Source of the DNA: Lysobacter sp. Root690
Lineage (GTDB): Bacteria > Pseudomonadota > Gammaproteobacteria > Xanthomonadales > Xanthomonadaceae
Reading direction: 5' to 3'
Assembly (NCBI RefSeq): GCF_001427785.1
Contig: NZ_LMHM01000017.1
Location: 146,662-210,661 of the forward strand
DNA: 64,000 nt
Shown here in pieces: positions 1 to 9,756 of this stretch; the first letter of the stretch is position 1, and each line of letters opens with the position of its first letter. Below the pieces are notes generated by a model that was not told the origin of the DNA, made no database searches, and saw nothing but the letters and a program-made list of their open reading frames with translations. The position numbers were made by a program, and so were the translations under genes.

Positions 1-442
1 CAGTCCACTTAAGCCGCAGCAGCGACAAGCTCATACGCAGTCGTTCGAAGCGAAACTCGTAGCCGCCGCAAAGCCCACCGCCAACCTACCCACATCGTCA
101 TGCTGCGAACCCTCGCGCATCGACCACCCCACGCCGCGCCCCGAAGCGCACGCCGCCGTCAGGATAACGCCGACAGGATACGCCGCCGCTCGCGCGCTGG
201 CTCGGCCCGGGCGCGTTACCGGCCGACGGGCCGTCATGTCCCGCGATGAAGTCGAATAAGCCGCGTTATCGTGTGCCCACCATCGGCCGACTGCTCGGCG
301 AGCGCGCTTGCCAGCCGGCCTGCCATGCGTGCACGGTGTAAGTCGACCGCCGCATCGACCCTGCACCAATCGATGGACGGTCGAGCGCTGTCCCTTATCC
401 CTGCCGTCCTCGCGGACGGTTCGTTCCGAACCCTGGGCCGCA
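1..442. other. No supported gene; upstream region of the first membrane protein
   Basis: I see no convincing coding sequence here. Open frames on both strands are arginine-rich low-complexity readings that match no family and overlap one another, as expected of very GC-rich DNA. The stretch probably holds the promoter of the gene starting at 443 and perhaps the end of a gene outside the window. No clear promoter or terminator could be identified. Confidence 0.4.
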
Positions 443-814
443 ATGAAAAAACACGCGTACGCCATCGTCATCCGACTGTTCTTGTTCATCGCGCCGCTGT
501 ACGCGCTGCACCTGTTCGCGCTCAACGCATTCGAACAAGCGCGCCGGCAGGAGCATCACGGCGATACCGGGCTCGGCATCGCCATCGTGCTGGGCTTGGT
601 GTCGCTGATGATGTTGCTGGGGTTCTTCATCGACTTCATCGTTCAGATCAAACGGAAGTGGCCGGCCGGCTATCTGACCGACGCGATCATTCTGCTGGCC
701 TTGCTGATGCCGTTCGGCTGGTTCGCGTGCAACTGGTACGGGCTGGGCGAGAACGTCGCGTGCAAGCTGCCGCTCGCCGGGTTCGGCAGCTTTCTGGAAT
801 GGATGAACCTGTGA
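443..814 (+). CDS. Small three-span membrane protein of unknown function
   Basis: Predicted 123-residue integral membrane protein that I do not recognise. I chose the ATG giving MKKHAYAIVIRLF because the longer reading to 308 adds an arginine- and proline-rich stretch that looks non-coding. Hydrophobic segments lie at about residues 8-28, 46-69 and 81-100. The loop between the first two is polar and histidine-containing (RRQEHHGD), and a short amphipathic C-terminus ends in EWMNL. The next gene follows in the same direction after 66 bp, so the two may be co-transcribed. The ribosome-binding site is weak. The function cannot be inferred from sequence or context. Confidence 0.6.
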   Translation: MKKHAYAIVIRLFLFIAPLYALHLFALNAFEQARRQEHHGDTGLGIAIVLGLVSLMMLLGFFIDFIVQIKRKWPAGYLTDAIILLALLMPFGWFACNWYGLGENVACKLPLAGFGSFLEWMNL

Positions 815-880
815 AGCGGCACGGTGTGTTCAAGCCGAACCGTTGCGGCGCGCTGGCCATTGACGAGCGCTGACACGCGC

Positions 881-1225
881 ATGAGCCCGCCGGACATCGA
901 GCATCTGTCGGCGACTGCGGGCGAGGGTGTCCTGGAGTTTTCGGTTTCCATCGAGGCCGGACACGAAACCTTCCTGTCGCTGCTCGCCTGGCTGCCCGAG
1001 GCCTACGAGCTGCGCTTTTACGATCAGTTTTACCCGAGCGTCAGCGATCCGGGTGCCTATGTCAGCGTGCGACGCAAGGGCCGCGGATTCGTATACCAGT
1101 TGGCCAACCACGGCTGGTCGAGCGCTTGGTCGCACCAAAGTCCGCAGCTGTTGGCGGCTTGGATGGCGCTGCAGAATTCCGCTGCGTTCTCGGTACATCG
1201 CGCGCACGCGCCTGCGGCGACGTAG
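881..1225 (+). CDS. Small hypothetical protein
   Basis: Predicted soluble protein of 114 residues, starting at MSPPDIEHLSATAGEG. The earlier ATG at 824 adds a low-quality arginine-rich leader. The reading has normal amino acid composition, with aromatic and acidic residues spread evenly (for example LPEAYELRFYDQFYPS), which argues for real coding. No signal peptide, membrane segment or catalytic motif is visible. The middle part, with YVSVRRKGRGFVYQL followed by HGWSS, resembles a small beta-rich domain, but I cannot name a family. It follows the small membrane protein on the same strand and ends shortly before a hairpin at 1318-1346. Confidence 0.5.
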   Translation: MSPPDIEHLSATAGEGVLEFSVSIEAGHETFLSLLAWLPEAYELRFYDQFYPSVSDPGAYVSVRRKGRGFVYQLANHGWSSAWSHQSPQLLAAWMALQNSAAFSVHRAHAPAAT

Positions 1226-1317
1226 AGCAGATCCGAACGCCGGTTTGCGCGGAACGCGGCGTGGCCCGGCGCGAGTCAAGCGACCGATGGCGCATGCGGC
1301 ATGCGCTCAGACTGCGA

Positions 1318-1346
1318 TCCGGCCGGCGTGATCGGCGCCGGCCGGA
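1318..1346. terminator. Perfect 11-bp hairpin between convergent genes
   Basis: An 11-base stem (tccggccggcg with its exact complement) encloses a 7-base loop. It sits between the plus-strand gene ending at 1225 and the minus-strand amidohydrolase ending at 1391. There is only a short T-rich tail (ccttctat), so termination is an inference from position and stem strength. It could serve both directions. Confidence 0.45.
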
Positions 1347-1390
1347 CCTTCTATCCACGACTTCAATTCAAGAACTGCGACCGCGCGACC

Positions 1391-2688
1391 TCAATTCCCC
1401 GACGGCGCCGAATACGCGCGCGGCAAGCCGTTGTCGGGACGCATATAGCGATCGCGCAACTCGGTCTGGCGGCTGCGCATTTCGATCGCGCGTCCGTCCA
1501 TCCACACCTGCAGCGCGACGCTGCTGACATCGAGCGGGTCGGCGCTCCACAACACCAGATCGGCGCGCTTGCCCGGCGCGATCGAACCGACTTCGCCGGC
1601 CACGCCGAAGGCTTCGGCCGGCACCCGGGTCAAGCCGGCCAGGCCGGCGTCCCAGGGCAGGCCGGCGGCGACCGCGTTGCCGGCCAGCTGCCGCACCTTG
1701 CGCGCGTTGTGCGAGGCGCCGCCTTCGCTGAAACCGACCGCGACCCCGGCCGCCTGCAGCCACGCGGCGTTCTCCATGCTCGCGCCGACCTGATCGAAAT
1801 CGCTGGGCAGGTTGGACAGCGGATTGACGAACACCGGCACCTTGGCCGCCGCGAGCTGCGGCGCAAGCCGCCAGGCCTCGCCGCCGCCGGCGATCGCGAT
1901 GCGCAGCTGATGTTTCGCCGACCAGCGCAGCAACTGGCGGATGTCGGCGGCGCGGTCGACGCCGAACACGATCCTCCCGCCACCGCCGAAGTATTTCTGC
2001 AAGGCCACGCGTCCGGCCGGGGTCAGCAGCGCGGCGTGGTTGTCCGGGGTGATGCGGCCGCGGCTTTCGTCGATCAGCTGATCGAGGATCATCCACTGCG
2101 CCGCGCGCGAGCTGCCGCTCAGGCCCAGGCCGTCCTTGCCCAGACGCACGAACAGCACGCGCGGACCGATCGGATCGGGGCCGCCGTCGAGGCGTTCGAT
2201 GCCGCCCTGGCCGGCGACGATCGAGCCGCCGGTGGCGGTGCCGGCGCCGAGCAGGGTCCAGCCGATGCCTTCGATGCGCGCGACCGGGATCAGCACCGAA
2301 TCGGGGTTATAGGCCAGGGTCACGTCGAACTCCGGCCGCACCGTCATTTCCTTGGTGTCGGCGCCGAGCGCGACGGTCTGATCGACCGTGGATTTTTCGC
2401 CGGAGACTTCCTCCAGGCCGATCTCGGTGATGCCGCCGAACAGGGTCGGGGTCAGCGGCCGGCCTTCGGCCTCGATCACCTTGACTCCGGCCGGCGCGCT
2501 CAGGCCCTTGCCGACCGCGCGCACCACGCCGTTGCCGACCAGGACGTCGGCGCGTTCCAGCGTGCCCTGCGCGGTTGCGGTGTGGACCTTGGCGTCGCGG
2601 ATCAGGACGTTCTGCGCGGACGCGGCGAAGCTGGCGCCCAACAGCATCGCGGCGAACAGTGGCGCGCGCCGCGACACGGACACGCGGC

Positions 2689-2692
<4 letters not shown>
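1391..2692 (-). CDS. Amidohydrolase-family protein lacking the metal-binding residues
   Basis: A 433-residue amidohydrolase-superfamily protein with a signal peptide (about residues 1-27, ending SFAASAQ). It has the usual N-terminal beta domain (NVLIRDAKVHTA, LVGNGVVRAVGKG), a central barrel region and the C-terminal PGKRADLVLW motif. The HxH metal motif, normally PGxIDxHxH, is replaced by TPTLFGGITEIG. The later barrel strand where a histidine is expected reads IAIAGGGEAWRL, and the position of the catalytic aspartate reads VGFSEGG. The metal centre therefore appears absent, and the protein is probably a pseudoenzyme or partner subunit. Its ATG overlaps the stop of the upstream, metal-competent paralogue (ATGA), which implies translational coupling and perhaps a heteromeric complex. 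That function is inferred. Confidence 0.8.
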
Positions 2693-4146
<1,454 letters not shown>

Positions 4147-4297
4147 GGATGTCCCCATGGAAGGCAAGCGAAAGCGTGCGGAAGGTGGTCGGAACCGAAC
4201 TTTGGAACCGTAGCCGCCGCTTTCGCCGCTGCCAACCCTGACTAAGGTCATGGGCGGTGCGACAATGGCCGGACAACAACAAGAACAGGCGAACAAC

Positions 4298-5074
4298 ATG
4301 AAAGACAAAGAACAGATCGTCGAAAACTGGCTGCCGCGCTACACCGGCGTGCCCCTGGACCAGTTCGGCCAGCACATCCTGCTGACCAATTTCGGCGGCT
4401 ACCTCCATACCTTCTCGCGCCTGACCGGCGCGGAGATCGTCGGCCTGGACCGGCCGATGCCGAGCGCGACCTTCGACGGCATCACCATGATCAATTTCGG
4501 CATGGGCAGCCCGAACGCGGCGACGATGATGGACCTGCTGTCGGCGATCATGCCGCAGGCGGTCTTGTTCCTCGGCAAGTGCGGCGGGCTCAAGCGCAAG
4601 AACGAGCTGGGCGACCTGGTCCTGCCGATCGCGGCGATCCGCGGCGAAGGCACCTCCAACGACTACCTGCTGCCGGAAGTGCCGGCATTGCCGGCGTTCG
4701 CGCTGCAGCGCGCGGTCTCGACCATGATCCGCGACCTGGGTCACGACTACTGGACCGGCACCGTCTACACCACCAATCGCCGGGTCTGGGAACACGACGA
4801 AGCGTTCAAGGAGCGCCTGCGCGCGATGCGCTGCATGGCGATCGACATGGAAACCGCGACCGTGTTCGCCGCCGGTTTCGCCAACCGCATCCCGTGCGGC
4901 GCGCTGCTGTTGGTGTCGGACCAGCCGATGATTCCCGAAGGCGTCAAGACCGAAGCTTCGGATGCGAAGGTCAGCGCGAGCTTCGTCGATACGCATATCA
5001 ACGTCGGCATCGAAGCGTTGAAGCTGATTCGCCGGCATGGCAAGTCGGTGCGGCATTTGCGTTTCGACGAATAA
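4298..5074 (+). CDS. amn: AMP nucleosidase, short form
   Basis: AMP nucleosidase hydrolyses AMP to adenine and ribose 5-phosphate in the cytoplasm and takes part in purine salvage and control of AMP level. The 258-residue product is the short form, lacking the N-terminal regulatory domain of the E. coli enzyme. It shows the nucleoside-phosphorylase fold signatures FLGKCGGLK, the GEGTSNDY segment, and the MAIDMETATVF loop that contacts ribose. I chose the start MKDKEQIVENW because this N-terminus is conserved in xanthomonad homologues; an upstream in-frame ATG at 4265 is possible. It is a single gene, divergent from the amidohydrolase pair and followed by a repeat element. Confidence 0.93.
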   Translation: MKDKEQIVENWLPRYTGVPLDQFGQHILLTNFGGYLHTFSRLTGAEIVGLDRPMPSATFDGITMINFGMGSPNAATMMDLLSAIMPQAVLFLGKCGGLKRKNELGDLVLPIAAIRGEGTSNDYLLPEVPALPAFALQRAVSTMIRDLGHDYWTGTVYTTNRRVWEHDEAFKERLRAMRCMAIDMETATVFAAGFANRIPCGALLLVSDQPMIPEGVKTEASDAKVSASFVDTHINVGIEALKLIRRHGKSVRHLRFDE

Positions 5075-5086
5075 GGCGGAAGGCGG

Positions 5087-5271
5087 CCCTCACCCCGACC
5101 CTCTCAGCTCTGCACTCCCGTTGGTCGCCGCAAGGGTGAGAGGGAGAGCAGCCGCGTGAATTCCAACGCTCGCTGTTGAGAAAAAATCGCCGTCATACAA
5201 GTAGTGCCGCATATCTCAAACGCTAGGTAATAGCCCCTCTCCCGCTTGCGGGAGAGGGGTTGGGGTGAGGG
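5087..5271. repeat. Composite inverted repeat of the CCCTCTCCCGC family
   Basis: The left end reads ccctcaccccgaccctctc and the right end is its imperfect complement, gagaggggttggggtgaggg. The right part also contains the hairpin cccctctcccgc-ttgc-gggagagggg. The left part carries the internal segment actcccgttggtcgccgcaa. Closely similar copies occur at 15667-15797 and, shortened, at 51380-51411. The arrangement resembles a small non-autonomous palindromic element. The rest of the 5075-5455 gap shows no gene. Confidence 0.7.
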
Positions 5272-5455
5272 CCCGAAGCACCGACGCGGCCGCCTTATTT
5301 CGCCGCCAATGCATACTTGCGACAGCCTGAATCGTTTACCCCTGTCGCAAAGAAAATCCCTATTTTTATAGGGGTTTTGCGACGCGCGACACGCGACATC
5401 GCATGACCTGAGACCTTCGAAGACCACACTGTGGACCAAGGTCGGAGGACAGGTC

Positions 5456-6025
5456 ATGGAACAGCTGATCTTCACCATCATCGGCGCCCTGCTCACATGG
5501 GCGTTCTACTTCATCCAGCGCATCGCCGAACGTCGCGGCACCGTCGACGCGATCGAGCGCGGCAAACAGTTGCTCGCGCTCAAGCAGGAGCTCGACGGCG
5601 CGCACACCAGCGTCGAGGAATTGCGCCGGTTCGAAAACCGCCTGATCGGCAAGGCCGAAACCGCCGCGCGCATCGCCGACAATTATTTCGGCAAGGCCGA
5701 AGCGATCGCGCGCGACAGCGACGACGACGGCGTCAGCCAGGCCGACATGAGCCGGCACGCGATCGCCGAACTCGGGCGCGAGGAAGTGCGGCTGGACGGG
5801 TTGGTCGCGCATCTGCGCAAGCAACTCGACAGCGACGGCCTGGCCGCGTTCGAACAGGCGCATCAGGCGTGGCTGGCGTTTCGCGAAGCGCACGCGCGTT
5901 TCGTCTCGCAGTCGTACTCGGCCGGCTCGATCCGCCCGCTGATCTATGCGGTGACCATGGAGAGTTTGACCGTGGCGTGGATCAACGAGTTGGAGACGCA
6001 GTTGGGCGAGGGTGAGGCGGGTTGA
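5456..6025 (+). CDS. Membrane-anchored protein with LprI-like C-terminal domain
   Basis: A 189-residue protein with an N-terminal membrane segment (residues 3-20, LIFTIIGALLTWAFYFIQ). A charged, helical middle region follows, with a possible EF-hand-like stretch (ARDSDDDGVSQADMS). The C-terminal part has the pattern of lysozyme-inhibitor LprI/DUF1311 domains (AFEQAHQAWLAFREAHARF, ending MESLTVAWINELE). The family includes periplasmic lysozyme inhibitors, but here there is a membrane anchor and no cleavable signal or cysteine pair, so inhibition of lysozyme is not assured. The start is well supported by a GGAGG ribosome-binding site at 5444-5448. The gene stands alone between two repeat-rich gaps. 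Confidence 0.7.
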   Translation: MEQLIFTIIGALLTWAFYFIQRIAERRGTVDAIERGKQLLALKQELDGAHTSVEELRRFENRLIGKAETAARIADNYFGKAEAIARDSDDDGVSQADMSRHAIAELGREEVRLDGLVAHLRKQLDSDGLAAFEQAHQAWLAFREAHARFVSQSYSAGSIRPLIYAVTMESLTVAWINELETQLGEGEAG

Positions 6026-6116
6026 TCGGGCGCTGCGATCGAAGCGTCGTGGATTGTTGTGTCGGACCGCACCGCATCGTGTCGTGTTGGGCAGTGCGCT
6101 ACGCGCCGCTTCTGCT

Positions 6117-6254
6117 CGTCATCCCCGCGAAGGCGGGGATCCAGAGACTTCAGACGTTCTCGCACGAAAGGCACTGGATTCCCGCGTTCGCGGGAATGAC
6201 GTTCTTGAGAGGTCAGTCTGAAGTCTCTGGATCCCCGCCTTCGCGGGGATGACG
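6117..6254. repeat. Three-part palindromic repeat cluster (CGTCATyCCCGCGAA family)
   Basis: A left arm (6117-6156, cgtcatccccgcgaaggcgg and following bases through agacttcagac) and a right arm (6216-6254) are near-perfect inverted copies. A third palindrome (6175-6201, ggattcccgcgttcgcggga) lies between them. Other copies occur at 18170-18197, 28763-28790 and 28835-28870. The element resembles dRS3-type or REP-like palindromes that are abundant in xanthomonads. The cluster lies in a 572-bp gap without genes (6026-6597). Confidence 0.75.
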
Positions 6255-6338
6255 GTAGGGAAGTTGCGGCAGATCTTGGAGCGTCGAGGCGCTGCCCTTG
6301 ATAAGCGAAGCACCAGCCATCGCTGGCCTCGATCCCGA

Positions 6339-6425
6339 CTGTAAGAGTGGCGCGGGCCGCGACCGCGAAACCGCGCCCGCGTCGTAATCGCGATGTCGCG
6401 GTCGCGGCTTACGCCGCTCCTACAG
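6339..6425. repeat. Inverted pair of REP sequences (GTAGGAGCGGC family)
   Basis: A degenerate forward copy (ctgtaagagtggcgcgggcc) and a clean reverse copy ending cgccgctcctacag face each other about 25 bp apart, like a BIME. The same family recurs at 7195-7565, 10544-10630, 16677-16763, 26600-26630, 32598-32680 and 33321-33404. A RAYT transposase that could mobilise it is encoded at 32728-33219. Confidence 0.75.
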
Positions 6426-6597
6426 TCGTAGCCCGAAGCTACGTCCCCATCGGCTGCAACGCTTCGGCGAAGAACTCGGCCACACACTAATCGAGCCGGT
6501 ATCGCGCGGCACGCGCAAAGCCGACCGTGTTACGCCGACCGTGCCGCATAACCAATTGTTTGCTACGGTTCCCCCATCACGTCCCGCGAGCCCTCGC

Positions 6598-7155
6598 ATG
6601 CCCGTCACCGCCCAAGAAGTCGTCGCGTTCTGGCGCGACGCCGGCCCCGCCCGATGGTTCGACCGCAGCGACCATTTCGACCAGCAATGCCGCAGCGGCT
6701 TTCTCGAAGCGCACCACGCGGCCGCGCGGCGCGAACATGAAGACTGGATCGAGCGTGACGCTGAATCGGCGCTGGCGCTGCTGATCCTGCTCGACCAGAT
6801 CCCGCGCAACGTGTTCCGCAACAGCGCGCATTCGTACGCGACCGATCCGCTGGCGCGGCATTACGCGCGGCGCGCGCTCGAACTCGGCCACGATCAGCGC
6901 ATCGAGCCGGCGCTGCGGGCGTTCTTCTATCTGCCGTTCGAGCATTCCGAAGCGATCGACGATCAGCATCGCTCGGTCGAACTGCACCGCGCGCTGCCGC
7001 CGAACGACGACGGCACCGATGCCGCGCAGTGGGCGATCAAACACCTGCAGATCATCGAGCGCTTCGGCCGCTTCCCGCATCGCAACGCGGCGTTGGGGCG
7101 CGAGACCACGGCCGAGGAACAGGCCTATCTCGACGACGGCGGTTTCAAGGGCTGA
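6598..7155 (+). CDS. DUF924 family protein
   Basis: A 185-residue cytoplasmic protein of the DUF924 family, a TPR-like all-helical domain of unknown biochemical role. Characteristic segments are EVVAFWRDAGPARWFDRS near the start, the LLDQIPRNVFRNSAHSYATD block, the LPFEHSE block, and IIERFGRFPHRNAALGR followed by TAEEQAYL. I took the start MPVTAQEVVAFW, since the family begins just before the FW motif; the reading upstream to 6541 is probably untranslated. The gene is not obviously part of an operon. It lies between two repeat-filled gaps. Confidence 0.85.
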   Translation: MPVTAQEVVAFWRDAGPARWFDRSDHFDQQCRSGFLEAHHAAARREHEDWIERDAESALALLILLDQIPRNVFRNSAHSYATDPLARHYARRALELGHDQRIEPALRAFFYLPFEHSEAIDDQHRSVELHRALPPNDDGTDAAQWAIKHLQIIERFGRFPHRNAALGRETTAEEQAYLDDGGFKG

Positions 7156-7194
7156 GCGACGCGACCGGCGCCCAACGTCGCGGCGTCGAAGCCC

Positions 7195-7565
7195 CTGTAG
7201 GAGCGGCGTAAGCCGCGACCGCGAAGCATCGATTGCCGGCGAAAGCCGCATTGGCCCGTAACACCCCATAAGCCACCCTTGCGCCGGCCAGCAGGATTCG
7301 CGGTCGCGGCTTACGCCGCTCCTACAGTGAGTTGGCAATGATCGCGGTGGCCGCAGACGAAAGCCGCGACGAGCCGGTAATACCTCGTAAGCCGCCGTTG
7401 CGCCGGCCTGTGCGATTCGCGGTCGCGGCTTGCGCCGCTCCTACAGGGTGCTGGCAATGATCGGGGTGACCGCCGACGAAAGCCGCGCCAAGCCGGTAGT
7501 ACCTCGTAAGCCGCCGTTGCGCCGGCCTGTACGATTCGTGGTCGCGGCTTGCGCCGCTCCTACAG
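7195..7565. repeat. REP array including a 119-bp tandem duplication
   Basis: One forward REP (7195-7225) is followed by three reverse REPs ending at 7327, 7446 and 7565, exactly 119 bp apart. The sequence between them is also repeated (ccgccgttgcgccggcctg and neighbouring bases), so the last two units are near-identical 119-bp tandem copies and the first is diverged. The array fills most of the gap 7156-7652. Confidence 0.85.
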
Positions 7566-7601
7566 GGGGCTGTCGATGCTCCGCGGCGGCGGGAAACGAA
7601 A

Positions 7602-7630
7602 ACGGCCGCGATGGGTGGCATCGCGGCCGT
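7602..7630 (-). terminator. Rho-independent terminator of the glutaredoxin-rhodanese gene
   Basis: An 11-bp perfect stem (acggccgcgat) with a 7-base loop is followed, on the minus strand, by a T-rich tail (tttcgttt). It lies 22 bp beyond the stop codon of the gene at 7653-8579. Confidence 0.8.
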
Positions 7631-7652
7631 CGTTCAAAGCATTCGCGGCGGA

Positions 7653-8579
7653 TCAGTACTTCGCGATCGATCCATCCAGATCGGCCCACGCGTCGATGCC
7701 GCCGATCACGTTGTAAACCTGAGTGAAGCCCTGCTGGCGGAAGTGTTCGGCCGCCTGCGCGCTGCGCCCGCCGTGATGGCACAGGAACGCCAGCGGCGTG
7801 TCTTTGGGCAGCGATTCCAGCGCGTCGGTGCCGGCGTCGAAGGTGTCGAAGGCGACGCCGACCCGGGCGATCGCGCGTTCGTCGGCCGGACGCACGTCGA
7901 CCAGGCGCAGGCTGCCGGCGCTCACGCGTTCGCTCGCCTGTTCCGGTGCGATCGACTGCACCGGCGGCGGTGCGTTGGGGTTGGTGATGACCAGGCCGCG
8001 GCCGCGTTCGTCGTCGGCCCAGTCGATCGACACGCCGTCGGCGCGGCGCGCGTTGATCCAGTCGGTCTGCACGCGCACGCCATCGATTTCCACCGCGACC
8101 GCGTCGGCATCGACCGGCGCCAGCTGCAGGCGCACGTTGTGGCGCGCGTCGACGTCGAGCTGCACGGCGAAATTCTCGCCGGCGTTGGCGACCGCGTCGC
8201 GCAGCATCTGCGCCGCGGCCGGGGTGATGCTGAGCTTCGGCGGGCTGCGGTCCGGCGCGGGCAGGCCGAGCAGGCCGTGCAGTTCGCCGTTGCCGGCCAT
8301 CTGCTCGATGATGTCGCTGCCGCCGACCAGCTGCGCATCGATATACAGCTGCGGAATGGTCGGCCATTCGCCATAGACCTTGATGCCTTCGCGCAGGTCC
8401 GGGTTCGACAGCACGTCGATGTGGGCGTAGCCCTGCGGCAGCAGCGCGTTCAGCGCGCCGACGGCCTTGGCCGAGAAGCCGCACTGCGGCGCATTCGGCT
8501 CGCCCTTCATGAACAGCACGACGCGGTTGGACTGGAGCAGGGATTCGATGCGCGAACGCAGGGCGGGATCGAGGGACAT
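7653..8579 (-). CDS. Monothiol glutaredoxin (Grx4 type) fused to a rhodanese domain
   Basis: A 308-residue three-part protein. Residues 1-105 form a monothiol glutaredoxin with active motif CGFS at Cys33 and the glutathione/Fe-S contacts WPTIPQLYI and GGSDII. Residues 115-205 resemble an A-type (HesB/IscA-like) domain but have no cysteines. Residues 215-305 form a rhodanese-like domain (LRLVDVRPADE) with loop CHHGGRS, whose cysteine is positioned for sulfur transfer. Grx4 proteins carry [2Fe-2S] clusters and take part in iron-sulfur biogenesis, and the fused rhodanese suggests coupling to sulfur or redox handling; this role is inferred. The start MSLDPALRS was preferred to MGLIPARQT because it fits the domain start. 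It is a single gene with its own terminator. Confidence 0.88.
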   Translation of the reverse strand: MSLDPALRSRIESLLQSNRVVLFMKGEPNAPQCGFSAKAVGALNALLPQGYAHIDVLSNPDLREGIKVYGEWPTIPQLYIDAQLVGGSDIIEQMAGNGELHGLLGLPAPDRSPPKLSITPAAAQMLRDAVANAGENFAVQLDVDARHNVRLQLAPVDADAVAVEIDGVRVQTDWINARRADGVSIDWADDERGRGLVITNPNAPPPVQSIAPEQASERVSAGSLRLVDVRPADERAIARVGVAFDTFDAGTDALESLPKDTPLAFLCHHGGRSAQAAEHFRQQGFTQVYNVIGGIDAWADLDGSIAKY

Positions 8580-8744
8580 GGCGGTCTGTCTTGCGGGAAT
8601 GAGGCCCACATGGGGGCGGCGCGCTGCCGCCGCAAGGTAGGATGCGGGACAGGCCGACGCGCCCGCGCCGCTGGCGACTATGCCGAATTGGCCCGAAACC
8701 CGTCAGGACCGCCCATCGGCTTGTCGCGGCTTTACGCCGTGCTG

Positions 8745-8779
8745 TTCCCGATTCCCGATTCCCGATTCCCGATTCCCGA
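8745..8779. repeat. Five copies of the heptamer ttcccga
   Basis: A perfect tandem array of a 7-bp unit lies 20 bp upstream of the deacetylase start codon. Because the length can change by slippage, it might vary between strains and influence the leader of that gene; this effect is speculative. Confidence 0.9.
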
Positions 8780-8798
8780 GCCTCCCCCCGATCGCTTG

Positions 8799-9581
8799 AT
8801 GAACCCGACCGTCGCCCATCGCCCGCCGCGCCGACCTTTCGTCTGGCTGTGGCTGTTCGCCGCCTCGCAACTGGCGGTGCTCGGGCTGTGGCTGGGATTG
8901 GGTTGGCGGGTCGGCCTGCCGGCGCTGCTGGTCACCCACGCGGTGATCTTCTGGGGCACCTTGTGGCCGCGCTCGCGTTTGTTCGGGCCGGTGCTGAGCC
9001 GTTTGCCGACGCGCGAGCGCGAGGTCTGGCTGACCATCGACGACGGCCCCTCGGCCGACACCCCGGCCATGCTCGACCTGCTCGACGCGCACGCGGTCAA
9101 GGCGACCTTCTTCGTTGTCGCCGAACGCGCGCGCGCGCGGCCGGACTTGCTGGCGCAGATCGTGCAGCGCGGTCATGGCATCGGCCATCACAGCGCCGAT
9201 CATCCCTCGGCGGCTTTCTGGCGGCTGGGACCGGCGGCGATGCGGCGGCAGATCGTCGACGCCGACCGCACCTTGCGTGAACTGCTGCCCGGTTACCCGT
9301 TGCGCTGGTTCCGCGCGGTGGTCGGCATGGCCAATCCGTTCACCGCGCGCTGGCTGCGCGATTGCGGGCTGGCGCGGGTGGCCTGGACCGCGCGCGGCTT
9401 CGACGCGGTCGCCGCCGACCCGGCCACGGTGGTGGCGCGGATCGAACGCGGCCTGTCGCCTGGCGCGATCGTGCTGATGCACGAGGGTGCGCGGCACGGG
9501 CGCAATGTCGAGACCATGGCGATGCTGCTGGCGCGCCTGCAGGCGCTGGGCTATCGCTGCGTGGTGCCGGTGGTGCGATAG
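8799..9581 (+). CDS. Polysaccharide deacetylase (NodB/CE4-like)
   Basis: A 260-residue membrane-anchored carbohydrate esterase-4 family protein. The N-terminus has one or two hydrophobic spans (about residues 14-50), and the catalytic domain then faces the periplasm. Motif 1 is TIDDGPSADTPAMLDLL with the catalytic and metal aspartates. Motif 2 is GHGIGHHSADHPS with metal histidines. Motif 3 is degenerate (RWFRAVVG instead of RxPYG). Motif 4 includes the WTARGFDA segment and motif 5 is GAIVLMHEG. Such enzymes remove acetyl groups from N-acetylated sugars in wall or exopolysaccharide. The substrate is unknown and the changed motif 3 may alter specificity. The frame is open far upstream, but the sequence before MNPTVAHRPPRR is repeat-derived. 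Confidence 0.85.
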   Translation: MNPTVAHRPPRRPFVWLWLFAASQLAVLGLWLGLGWRVGLPALLVTHAVIFWGTLWPRSRLFGPVLSRLPTREREVWLTIDDGPSADTPAMLDLLDAHAVKATFFVVAERARARPDLLAQIVQRGHGIGHHSADHPSAAFWRLGPAAMRRQIVDADRTLRELLPGYPLRWFRAVVGMANPFTARWLRDCGLARVAWTARGFDAVAADPATVVARIERGLSPGAIVLMHEGARHGRNVETMAMLLARLQALGYRCVVPVVR

Positions 9582-9623
9582 CCGATCCGGCGACTCCACG
9601 CGATATCGATGCCGGAGGTTTTT

Positions 9624-9727
9624 TGTGGGAGGGGCCTCAGCCCCGACGCCTTTCGTTCCGATCGCGGTGTGGCTTCATCGCAGCTGATCGAACAGCGTCG
9701 GGGCTGAAGCCTCCCCACAAAAGACCT
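9624..9727. repeat. Long hairpin repeat with GTCGGGGCTGAAGCC ends
   Basis: The left arm (tttgtgggaggggcctcagc with the following cccgacgc) and the right arm (gcgtcggggctgaagcctcc through ccacaaaa) are inverted copies around a 45-bp centre. A degenerate relative may lie near 26735-26830. The type is distinct from the REP and CCCTCTCCC families. It separates two convergent genes and could also act in termination. Confidence 0.7.
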
Positions 9728-9756
9728 CGCTGCGCCGACGCGATCGGTATCGCGGC

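Noticed and set aside
7602-7630. Riboswitch or structured RNA
   Set aside because: The hairpin directly follows a stop codon and has a T-rich tail on the minus strand, so a plain terminator is sufficient.
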